A stretch of 6,756 bases of DNA from Proteobacteria bacterium SPGG2 (GTDB taxonomy: Bacteria > Pseudomonadota > Gammaproteobacteria > Acidiferrobacterales > SPGG2): the NCBI GenBank assembly GCA_001643475.1, contig LXTK01000194.1:1-6756 (forward strand). The letters run 5' to 3'. Made by a program: the position numbers and the translations under genes. Shown in pieces: positions 1 through 5,666 of the stretch; within the stretch, counting starts at the first letter, position 1, and every line of letters starts with the position of its first letter. The notes beneath the pieces were generated by a model. The model saw only the letters and a list, made by a program, of their open reading frames with translations, was not told the DNA's origin and did not search any database.

Positions 1-574
1 GGCATGCGAACGTAACAAACATGGGATCCTTGAAGTACTGCGCGAAATACTGACAACACCTGGTCTGGTCCTGGAGGTTGGTAGTGGAACCGGTCAACAT
101 GCAGCGTTCTTCTCCCGTAACTTGCCGCACCTCGAATGGCAACCCACCGATCTCGCCGAAAATCTTGCTAGCATCCGGGCTTGGGCCGCGGATGAGGGCC
201 CGCAGAATCTATTAGAACCGCTTGTCTTGGATCTGTTATCCGGTGAATGGCCGGCTATTCAGGTACAGGCGATAGTGTGCATCAATACGATTCATATCGT
301 GTCTTGGGCCGGGGTACAGCAATTGTTTCTCGGCGCCGGCCAGTTGCTTCCGGTTGGCGGCGTTTTCTACGCATATGGCGCCTACCGATACGCCGATCGA
401 CCGCTAGAACCCAGCAACCAGCAGTTTGATCGTTGGCTGAAGGTACGCGACCCCGTAAGTGGGATACGTGACTTTGAGGCGGTCAATGAACTTGCAAAAG
501 AGAACGGAATGCGTTTGGTTAACGACCGTGCTATGCCGGCAAACAATCGATCCGTCTGGTGGGAAACACAGTAG
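1..574 (+). CDS. DUF938 family SAM-dependent methyltransferase, 5' end cut by window edge
   Basis: The reading frame is open from base 2 (base 1 ends the previous codon) to TAG at 572-574, giving 190 visible residues. It begins ACERNK, a stretch near the N-terminus of DUF938 proteins, so probably only about 10-15 residues are missing; a TTG at 122 is internal, not the start. Visible residues 24-33 (LEVGSGTGQH) form the glycine-rich SAM-binding motif I. PHLEWQPTDLAENLASIRAW follows, then VCINTIHI at the motif IV position, LLPVGGVFYAYG, and the family-typical C-terminus around RDPVSGIRDFEAV and AMPANNRSVWWE. The fold is a soluble class I methyltransferase; the substrate of this family is not established to my knowledge, so no reaction is assigned. 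The gene converges on pyrD with 130 bases between them and no clear terminator hairpin. Family assignment is firm; function is open. Confidence 0.9.
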   Translation, partial: ACERNKHGILEVLREILTTPGLVLEVGSGTGQHAAFFSRNLPHLEWQPTDLAENLASIRAWAADEGPQNLLEPLVLDLLSGEWPAIQVQAIVCINTIHIVSWAGVQQLFLGAGQLLPVGGVFYAYGAYRYADRPLEPSNQQFDRWLKVRDPVSGIRDFEAVNELAKENGMRLVNDRAMPANNRSVWWETQ

Positions 575-704
575 CGGGTGGCGAGTTTCGAGTAGCGAGG
601 GGCACAAGATTCAGTGAGAATCGCGAGCACACAAAGTGCAACTGACAGTCCGTCATGTTTTTCCTAGCTACCAGCCACTAGCTACTTCCTACTTCCTACT
701 TCAT
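575..704. repeat. Intergenic stretch with short direct repeats between converging genes
   Basis: This 130-base gap separates the stops of the DUF938 gene and pyrD. CTAGCTAC occurs at 664-671 and again at 678-685. It runs into a tandem heptamer TACTTCC, nearly three copies at 683-702. At the other end, 576-600 carries a loose GAG/TAGCGAG repetition (GTGGCGAG, TTTCGAG, TAGCGAG). I see no strong GC-rich hairpin followed by a T run, so no intrinsic terminator is called. The composition, rich in TAG/CTA steps, differs from the coding sequence on both sides and resembles dispersed intergenic repeats. That resemblance is an impression, not a database result. Confidence 0.55.
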
Positions 705-1808
705 TTATCTCATAAGATGGATACCACTTCGCGCTTTGGCGACGGTCTCGGCTAAGGTGGCGCAACCCGACGTTTCTACTCGACGCGTAAGGCCGGACAC
801 AATGTCCCGAACCAGCCGCGGGCCTTGATAGATCAACGCCGTATAAACCTGAATCAAGTCCGCGCCGGCCACGAGCTTCTCCCAGGCATCCTCGGCATTT
901 TCTACACCGCCGAGCCCAATAATAGCTACTCTACCTTGCAACTCACCGTACAGTTTTTTGATGACTGCAGTGGATAAGTCCTTCAATGGACGTCCGCTTA
1001 AGCCGCCTTGTTCACGGGCGTAGGGGTGTCCCTCCAAGTCGGGGCGCGAGATGGTCGTATTGGTTGCAATAATTGCGTCTAGCCTATGTGTCAAAGCGAG
1101 TTGGGCGATCGTGGTGATGTGGTCGTCATCGAGGTCGGGAGATATTTTGATTGCAATCGGTACGTAAACTCTACGGGTCTTCCCTAGTGCTACTTGTTCA
1201 TGCTTGAGTTGGCCTAATAGTTTATCTAGTCTTTGCTGGTCCTGGAGGTCGCGTAGCCCCGGCGTGTTGGGGGAAGAGATGTTGATTGCGATATAGTCGG
1301 CGTAAGTGTAGACGGCGGTAAAGGTTTTCAGGTAATCCTCTATCGCCTGTTCGTTCGTAGTGTCTTTATTCTTCCCTATGTTGATACCGATAATACCAGG
1401 CCTGCCCTGCTTTCTTAGGTTGTAAACAAAGGCCTCCGCGCCGATACTGTTAAAGCCCATTCGATTAATGATGGCGTTGTTTTCAGACAGGCGGAATAGA
1501 CGTTTCAGCGGGTTGCCGGTTTGCGGGAGTGGGGTGACGGTGCCGAGCTCGAGGAAACCAAACCCCAGATCCGATAATGCGTTTTGGTATCGCGCATTCT
1601 TATCCAAACCGGCCGCGAGACCCACCGGATTAGGAAACTGTAACCCCATTAGCTCGACAGTCAGTGATGGCGTCCGGTTCGCGAATAAGGCGCGAAGCAG
1701 ACCACGCCCACCTGGGAAAAGCGTGATACAGCGCAAGGCGAACAACGTGAGGTTGTGGCTCTGCTCAGCATCGAGCAGGAACAGTAATGGGCGCAAGAAT
1801 CGGTACAA
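705..1808 (-). CDS. pyrD: Dihydroorotate dehydrogenase (quinone), class 2
   Basis: This FMN enzyme oxidises dihydroorotate to orotate in pyrimidine synthesis and passes electrons to membrane quinones. Residues 1-45 form the amphipathic N-terminal region (MYRFLRPLLF) used for membrane attachment in class 2 enzymes. The barrel follows: GLAAGLDKNA at 63-72, GTVTPLPQTGNP, INRMGFN at 114-120, and GINIGKNKDT at 141-150. NISSPNTPGLR contains Ser179, matching the catalytic Ser175 of E. coli; class 1 enzymes use Cys. IKIS (Lys221), ATNTT (248-252), GGLSGRPL (268-275) and IIGLGG (296-301) match FMN- and substrate-binding segments. The start is TTG at 1808: the protein then aligns with the E. coli N-terminus, and a TGAGG ribosome site lies 11 bases upstream (1820-1824). 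At 367 residues it is about 30 longer than E. coli PyrD, the surplus being at the C-terminus. It lies 53 bases downstream of the pseudouridine synthase gene, probably cotranscribed. Confidence 0.96.
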   Translation of the reverse strand: MYRFLRPLLFLLDAEQSHNLTLFALRCITLFPGGRGLLRALFANRTPSLTVELMGLQFPNPVGLAAGLDKNARYQNALSDLGFGFLELGTVTPLPQTGNPLKRLFRLSENNAIINRMGFNSIGAEAFVYNLRKQGRPGIIGINIGKNKDTTNEQAIEDYLKTFTAVYTYADYIAINISSPNTPGLRDLQDQQRLDKLLGQLKHEQVALGKTRRVYVPIAIKISPDLDDDHITTIAQLALTHRLDAIIATNTTISRPDLEGHPYAREQGGLSGRPLKDLSTAVIKKLYGELQGRVAIIGLGGVENAEDAWEKLVAGADLIQVYTALIYQGPRLVRDIVSGLTRRVETSGCATLAETVAKARSGIHLMR

Positions 1809-1861
1809 TGTTATTTTCGCCTCATTGTTCGTGGTTTCTTGGGCCTTTACTGATGCACGTA

Positions 1862-2596
1862 TCAGAACTGTTCATTAGGTCGGAGATAGCGCCACTTGCC
1901 GATGGGCAGGTTCCCCAGGTGGATATTGCCGATGCGAACACGCTTGAGGGCGGTAACCTGTAGCCCTACCTCCTCACACATACGCCGGATCTGTCGTTTC
2001 CTCCCTTCCGTGAGGATAAACTTTAGCTGATCCTCGTTTTGCCACGACACTCGTGCCGGTGTTAAAGTTTTGCCATCAAGACACAATCCATGGCGTAACA
2101 GCTCAAGCATCTCGTTGTTCGCTTTCCCGCGAACTCGAACCAGGTACTCTTTTTCTATTCTCGAATCTGCACCTATTAATTGGCGCGCTACGCGACCGTC
2201 CTGCGTCAATACCAATAGACCGCTTGAGTTGATATCGAGCCTTCCTGCGGGCGCCATACCGATGTGGCGTACTGGCGCATGGCGCAGCGAATCTCGGTCG
2301 ACACCAACCATCGTTTGATGGGCAATCAAAGACAATGCGGTGAGATAACCCTTCTCCGGTTGGCCTGACACGTAGCCGACGGGTTTATTGAGCAAGATCG
2401 TGATTCGGCGTGCCTGCTGCTCGAGGGCTCGCTTATCCAGTCTAATCGTTTGGTTGGGGTCGACCTTGGTCCCAAGGATGGTTATTTTTTCGCCGTCGAC
2501 GTACACCCACCCACGTTCGATGAATGAATCGGCCTCCCGTCTCGAACAAAGTCCCTGATCAGCCATGAGTTTTGAGAGCCGAATTTGTTGTGTCAT
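1862..2596 (-). CDS. RsuA/RluF-type rRNA pseudouridine synthase with S4 domain
   Basis: It converts a uridine in rRNA to pseudouridine in the cytoplasm. From the chosen ATG (2596) it is 244 residues. An S4 RNA-binding domain spans about 5-55 (IRLSKLMADQGLCSRREAD, then VYVDG). NKPVG lies at 70-74. The catalytic motif PAGRLDINSSGLLVLTQDG contains Asp121. KEYLVRV (149-155) and EGRKRQIRRMCEEVG (about 198-212) follow. The order fits the RsuA/RluB/RluE/RluF family and is closest, by eye, to RluF, which modifies 23S rRNA; the exact target base cannot be read from sequence. The frame also allows starts at GTG 2719 (285 residues) and ATG 2638. I prefer 2596 because the S4 domain begins there and the extra 41 residues look unrelated to the family, but no clear Shine-Dalgarno precedes it. 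It heads a likely unit with pyrD and is divergent from ilvD. Confidence 0.9.
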   Translation of the reverse strand: MTQQIRLSKLMADQGLCSRREADSFIERGWVYVDGEKITILGTKVDPNQTIRLDKRALEQQARRITILLNKPVGYVSGQPEKGYLTALSLIAHQTMVGVDRDSLRHAPVRHIGMAPAGRLDINSSGLLVLTQDGRVARQLIGADSRIEKEYLVRVRGKANNEMLELLRHGLCLDGKTLTPARVSWQNEDQLKFILTEGRKRQIRRMCEEVGLQVTALKRVRIGNIHLGNLPIGKWRYLRPNEQF

Positions 2597-2740
2597 CAGG
2601 AAAACAATACGGTCGGTGCGATTGCCAGGGCAAACCATATCATGGCCACCGCGGTTGTCGAAGAAATCGGGGTTTGACGGAAGCATTAATCCGTACACAG
2701 GTACGTCACGGGTTTTCACGATCCAGTAATCTCATGAAGA

Positions 2741-2749
2741 TGGTATTAT
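2741..2749 (+). promoter_or_regulatory. Possible extended -10 promoter element for ilvD
   Basis: TGGTATTAT matches the extended -10 pattern TGnTATAAT with one mismatch. It lies about 70 bases before the ilvD ATG. I see no good -35 box at the usual spacing, which an extended -10 can tolerate. Prediction only. Confidence 0.4.
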
Positions 2750-2750
2750 A
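2745..2750 (-). promoter_or_regulatory. Possible -10 box for the pseudouridine synthase-pyrD unit
   Basis: Read on the minus strand this is a perfect TATAAT. It overlaps the plus-strand -10 candidate, so two divergent promoters may share the same few bases. Transcription would begin near 2738, upstream of all three possible starts of the pseudouridine synthase gene. No convincing -35 box is seen. Confidence 0.4.
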
Positions 2751-2759
2751 GTGTCTGGC

Positions 2760-2785
2760 CAGCCCCTATCGGGCGGGGCAGGCTG
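2760..2785 (+). promoter_or_regulatory. GC-rich hairpin in the ilvD leader
   Basis: GCCCC at 2762-2766 can pair with GGGGC at 2775-2779. Outer bases CAG (2760-2762) and CTG (2783-2785) extend the stem imperfectly across a bulge. It lies in the presumed untranslated leader of ilvD, about 35 bases before the start codon. There is no T run after it, and no short leader peptide rich in Ile, Val or Leu codons, so a classical attenuator is not supported. Its role is unknown. Confidence 0.3.
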
Positions 2786-2810
2786 ACCGTTATGCTGGGC
2801 AAAAACTAGT

Positions 2811-2814
2811 GGAG
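2811..2814 (+). promoter_or_regulatory. Ribosome binding site fixing the ilvD start
   Basis: GGAG lies six bases before ATG at 2821. It overlaps an in-frame GTG at 2809, which would add four residues but would have no ribosome site of its own, so ATG 2821 is preferred. Confidence 0.7.
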
Positions 2815-2820
2815 AAAACA

Positions 2821-4500
2821 ATGGCCCAAAAGCTAAATAAATATAGTGCGCGCATTACACAGGTCAAATCGCAGGGCGCCTCCCAAGCAATGCTCTACGG
2901 CACCGGCATGACTGATGAAGACATGAGTAAGGCCGAAGTAGGTATAGCGACAGTATGGTGGGAGGGCAATACCTGCAACATGCATCTCAACGACTTGGCG
3001 GCCAAGGTCAAAGAAGGGGTTGTCGCCGCCGGTCTTGTCGGTATGCGCTTTAATACCATTGGGGTTAGTGATGGCATCACGATGGGGACGGCGGGAATGA
3101 GCTTCTCATTGCAGTCGCGCGACCTTATTGCCGATTCCATTGAAACTGTAATGTGTAGTCAATGGTATGACGCCAACATTTCGCTTCCTGGTTGTGACAA
3201 AAACATGCCAGGCTGCCTGATGGCTATGGGCCGGCTTAATCGCCCAACCCTCATGATTTACGGCGGCACGATTAAACCCGGCCACCTTCAGGAGAAAGTG
3301 CTCGATGTAATATCGGCATTTCAAAGCTATGGTGAATTTATTGCAGGCAAAATCGATGACAATACTCGCCAAGCCATAGTGCGAAACTCATGTCCGGGGC
3401 CGGGCGCATGCGGTGGTATGTATACGGCCAATACCATGGCCTCAGCTATCGAGGCGCTTGGCATGACACTGCCATACAGTTCTTCTACCCCGGCGGTAGA
3501 TCCACAGAAGCTACAAGAATGTTATGCGGCCGGCGCCGCGATTCGCTTGCTTTTGGAAAAAGATATCAAACCCCGCGACATTATGACCCGCGAGGCGTTC
3601 GAAAATGCCATGGTAATCGTCATGGCATTAGGTGGTTCTACCAACGCGGTATTGCACCTGATCGCGATGGCACGCGCGGTCGAAGTTGAGCTTACCATTG
3701 AAGACTTTCAGGCCGTCAGTGATCGGGTACCCTATTTGGCAGATCTTAAGCCAAGCGGCAAATATGTAATGGAAGATCTGCATAACGTCGGCGGCATTCC
3801 CGCCGTTATGAAATACTTGCTTGAACACAAACTATTGAACGGCGAGTGCCTCACCGTTACCGGTCGTACGGTTGCAGAGAATCTATCGGATCTGCCGGGA
3901 CTAAAGGATGGACAGGATGTCATCCATTCAATGGACACCCCAACTAAGGAAACCGGACACATTCAGATTCTCAAAGGCAATCTTGCACCGGGCGGCGCCG
4001 TCGCAAAAATCACCGGTAAAGAAGGCGAACGTTTCTCGGGACCAGCCAAAGTGTTCGATTCGGAGGAAGATATGCTTTCTTCTCTCGAGGGCAAAGGTAT
4101 CAACAAAGGTGATGTGGTCGTCATTCGTTACGAAGGACCCAAGGGTGGCCCTGGTATGCCAGAGATGCTTACGCCTACATCGGCACTTGTGGGGGCGGGT
4201 CTGGGCGGTGATGTCGCATTGATTACAGATGGACGGTTTTCCGGTGGTTCGCATGGCTTTCTGATAGGCCATGTGGTGCCCGAAGCGCAAGAGGGCGGCC
4301 CGATCGCGTTGATAAAAGATGGTGACCGGATCAATATCGATGCGATCAATCATACGCTTGATGTCGATGTCTCCGAGGTAGAGATGGACAAGCGCCGCGC
4401 CGCCTGGGATATGCCGCCCTATAAAGCGAGAAGGGGAACGTTGTTCAAATATATTAAGAATGTCCGAAACGCAAGCGTGGGCTGTGTGACGGACGAGTGA
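2821..4500 (+). CDS. ilvD: Dihydroxy-acid dehydratase, short CDKNMPGC type
   Basis: It dehydrates 2,3-dihydroxy-isovalerate and 2,3-dihydroxy-3-methylvalerate to the 2-keto acids, the shared late step of valine, leucine and isoleucine synthesis, using an Fe-S cluster and Mg2+. At 559 residues it is shorter than E. coli IlvD (616). The three expected cluster cysteines are Cys52 in GNTCNMH, Cys125 in PGCDKNMPGC and Cys197 in GACGGMYTANT. Lys127 corresponds to the metal-binding, carbamylated lysine; SDGI holds Asp84, a Mg ligand. GGPGMPEM (about 443-450) and DGRFSGGSHG with Ser474, the proposed base, are intact. The GCDKNMPGC form is the one found in plant, fungal, cyanobacterial and mycobacterial enzymes, where studied members carry [2Fe-2S]; E. 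coli has a different sequence here (CDKITPG) and a [4Fe-4S] cluster. The cluster type in this protein is therefore inferred. A CDGSH gene follows after 28 bases. Confidence 0.97.
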   Translation: MAQKLNKYSARITQVKSQGASQAMLYGTGMTDEDMSKAEVGIATVWWEGNTCNMHLNDLAAKVKEGVVAAGLVGMRFNTIGVSDGITMGTAGMSFSLQSRDLIADSIETVMCSQWYDANISLPGCDKNMPGCLMAMGRLNRPTLMIYGGTIKPGHLQEKVLDVISAFQSYGEFIAGKIDDNTRQAIVRNSCPGPGACGGMYTANTMASAIEALGMTLPYSSSTPAVDPQKLQECYAAGAAIRLLLEKDIKPRDIMTREAFENAMVIVMALGGSTNAVLHLIAMARAVEVELTIEDFQAVSDRVPYLADLKPSGKYVMEDLHNVGGIPAVMKYLLEHKLLNGECLTVTGRTVAENLSDLPGLKDGQDVIHSMDTPTKETGHIQILKGNLAPGGAVAKITGKEGERFSGPAKVFDSEEDMLSSLEGKGINKGDVVVIRYEGPKGGPGMPEMLTPTSALVGAGLGGDVALITDGRFSGGSHGFLIGHVVPEAQEGGPIALIKDGDRINIDAINHTLDVDVSEVEMDKRRAAWDMPPYKARRGTLFKYIKNVRNASVGCVTDE

Positions 4501-4514
4501 TCGAACCGAATGGG

Positions 4515-4520
4515 AAGGGG
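4515..4520 (+). promoter_or_regulatory. Ribosome binding site fixing the CDGSH start
   Basis: AAGGGG, part of GGGAAGGGG, ends eight bases before ATG at 4529. An in-frame GTG at 4520 overlaps this purine run, so it is a less likely start. Confidence 0.6.
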
Positions 4521-4528
4521 TGATAACA

Positions 4529-4756
4529 ATGGTCAGGATTACTGTTAAGCAGAACGGACCCTACGTAGTTCAGGGCGACAACGTGGAAGTTATCGACTGG
4601 AACGGTAATGCGTATCAAGTTCCAAATCGACCGTTCGCACTTTGTCGCTGCGGCGGCTCAACCAATAAGCCGTTTTGCGATGGGACGCATTCGAAGGTGG
4701 GATTTCAGGCGGCCGAGGCGGCTATTCTCGGCAGCGAGGACAAACCTGCCTCGTAG
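4529..4756 (+). CDS. Small CDGSH iron-sulfur domain protein
   Basis: This 75-residue protein carries the full CDGSH signature CRCGGSTNKPFCDGTH, with ligands Cys39, Cys41, Cys50 and His54. In this family three Cys and one His hold a [2Fe-2S] cluster that is often redox-active and can be passed to other proteins. Residues 1-35 give a short beta-rich lead-in (VRITVKQNGPYVVQGD). Nothing suggests a membrane anchor or signal peptide, so a soluble cytoplasmic protein is expected, unlike mitoNEET. The N-terminal segment resembles other single-domain bacterial members whose partners are mostly unknown. It lies 28 bases after ilvD on the same strand with its own ribosome site and no visible terminator between them, so cotranscription is likely. 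A role in supplying or protecting the IlvD cluster is possible but only inferred. It converges on the peptidase gene with 16 bases between. Confidence 0.93.
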   Translation: MVRITVKQNGPYVVQGDNVEVIDWNGNAYQVPNRPFALCRCGGSTNKPFCDGTHSKVGFQAAEAAILGSEDKPAS

Positions 4757-4772
4757 TCTAAAGACGTTGAAA

Positions 4773-5360
4773 CTAAGCCATCGGCGCCTGAATTATGCGG
4801 TTAGCTTCGGCGCCCGACAGCGTTCGGCGTTCCAGTAGGACGGTGGCTAAGTTGGTAATGCTTTTCCAGATGAAATCTAGGTCTAGTAGATTGCGGGTTT
4901 GTATTTCTAGCAGTCGAAAGTAGGCTTCGAGTTCTTCGTGGGAAACAACGAAATAACTCAGAAGGTCTCCCGCTTGTTGCCAGTCGTCTTCGGCGTGGGC
5001 CCGACGAAATCCCACGAGGCTAAATTTTCGCTGCGCCAGCGGCCCGGCTAGACAAACGCCAACAAGCTGTTCCATGCGAATGCGATCAGCCACGGTGGTA
5101 CCCCAGGCGGTGTCGACGCCCTGCAATGGATTTACGTGTCGTGCGCGACCCGTCTCGTCCTCAGGGGCACCAAGGGTAATCACTCCCAGGTTAATGTCGT
5201 TATACCAGGCAACGACGGCGTGCCCGGCTTCATGGTAGGCATTAGATCGCGCGTTCACAAAATATTTGGTGCCGGCATCTCCCGCACCACGGGCGTGGAC
5301 CGGCGGTTGCACGAACTGAGTCGTGTACTCGGGCCCAACCCGATTCGATTGTTTTTGCAT
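4773..5360 (-). CDS. Stand-alone M41 (FtsH-like) zinc metallopeptidase domain
   Basis: From ATG 5360 the protein has 195 residues. Residues 42-50 read YHEAGHAVV, the HEXXH zinc motif with His43, Glu44 and His47 and the surrounding sequence typical of FtsH peptidase domains. VCLAGPLAQRKFS (about 102-114) matches the FtsH helix after the active site, and AEDDWQQAGDLL (about 123-134) supplies Asp125 or Asp126 as the expected third zinc ligand. There is no AAA ATPase domain, signal peptide or membrane segment, whereas FtsH is a roughly 600-residue membrane hexamer. How it takes up substrate is therefore unclear; it may cut unfolded or specific proteins, or work with a partner. The start is supported by GAGGA at 5365-5369; an in-frame ATG at 5492 would add 44 residues without recognisable features. 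Peptidase family is fairly sure, substrate unknown. Neighbouring genes offer no obvious target. Confidence 0.85.
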   Translation of the reverse strand: MQKQSNRVGPEYTTQFVQPPVHARGAGDAGTKYFVNARSNAYHEAGHAVVAWYNDINLGVITLGAPEDETGRARHVNPLQGVDTAWGTTVADRIRMEQLVGVCLAGPLAQRKFSLVGFRRAHAEDDWQQAGDLLSYFVVSHEELEAYFRLLEIQTRNLLDLDFIWKSITNLATVLLERRTLSGAEANRIIQAPMA

Positions 5361-5364
5361 AGTG

Positions 5365-5369
5365 TCCTC
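5365..5369 (-). promoter_or_regulatory. Ribosome binding site supporting the 5360 start of the peptidase
   Basis: On the minus strand GAGGA lies four bases before ATG 5360, good for a Shine-Dalgarno. The upstream in-frame ATG at 5492 has only TAGGG three bases away, a poor spacing. Confidence 0.6.
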
Positions 5370-5530
5370 GACGCTTGTTTTTGCCGTCTTTCTTAAAGGT
5401 AACAGTTCCAAAGCGCCGGTCGTCGGCAATCTGAACCACTTATCCGGTAAAGCCAGGCGGTCACCTGGGGCCGCTATGCTGCGTCGTGGCATACACCCTA
5501 TCGTCTATACTGAGTCTAATTGCCTATGTA

Positions 5531-5666
5531 TTGGGTACTTCTAAAGGCCACTTCGGACCCCGAAGCGCAAGCCCCAGAGAGCGGCTTTGCGGCTAGGCTT
5601 TGCCTAACGGCGCTCGACCCAACCCATAGGGTGGACCGAATAGCGTGAGGGCATTTTGTTGGGTAC
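5531..5666. repeat. Non-coding hairpin cluster flanked by 8-base direct repeats
   Basis: TTGGGTAC at 5531-5538 recurs at 5659-5666. Between the copies are three small palindromes: CTTCGG-acc-CCGAAG (5551-5565), TAGGC-ttt-GCCTA (5594-5606) and ACCC-ata-GGGT (5622-5632). GGCTTTGC also occurs twice (5583-5590, 5596-5603), as does GCGGCT (5581-5586, 5589-5594). The CGACCCAACCCATAGGGTGG stretch resembles dispersed intergenic repeats of the GGGTTGAG/CCCAACC kind, seen from memory only. The right direct repeat overlaps the start of the next gene. The whole 5361-5655 gap holds no convincing gene. This may be a degenerate small repeat element; eight-base matches can also occur by chance. Confidence 0.4.
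5647..5651 (+). promoter_or_regulatory. Ribosome binding site of the zinc-ribbon gene
   Basis: GAGGG precedes two adjacent in-frame TTG codons at 5656 and 5659, with spacings of four and seven bases. The second spacing is the better one, so translation may begin at 5659. An in-frame TAG at 5641-5643 rules out a start much further upstream. Confidence 0.55.

Noticed and set aside
122..574. TTG at 122 as start of the methyltransferase
   Set aside because: The SAM-binding motif LEVGSGTGQH lies upstream in the same open frame, so the gene begins beyond the left edge.
1468..1878. Plus-strand open frame of 136 codons across pyrD
   Set aside because: It lies antisense to conserved pyrD codons, has no recognisable motif, and is explained as a shadow frame.
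2751..2808. Leader-peptide attenuator before ilvD
   Set aside because: There is no short open frame rich in Ile, Val or Leu codons and no terminator with a T run; only one hairpin is visible.
2809..2820. GTG start four codons upstream of the ilvD ATG
   Set aside because: The GTG overlaps the GGAG that serves ATG 2821 and has no ribosome site of its own.
3928..4353. Minus-strand open frame of 141 codons within ilvD
   Set aside because: It overlaps highly conserved ilvD sequence (cluster and Mg-binding region) and shows no family features.
5361..5492. 44-residue N-terminal extension of the peptidase from ATG 5492
   Set aside because: It has no recognisable signal or domain and a poor ribosome site, whereas ATG 5360 has GAGGA at good spacing. 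It is not fully excluded.
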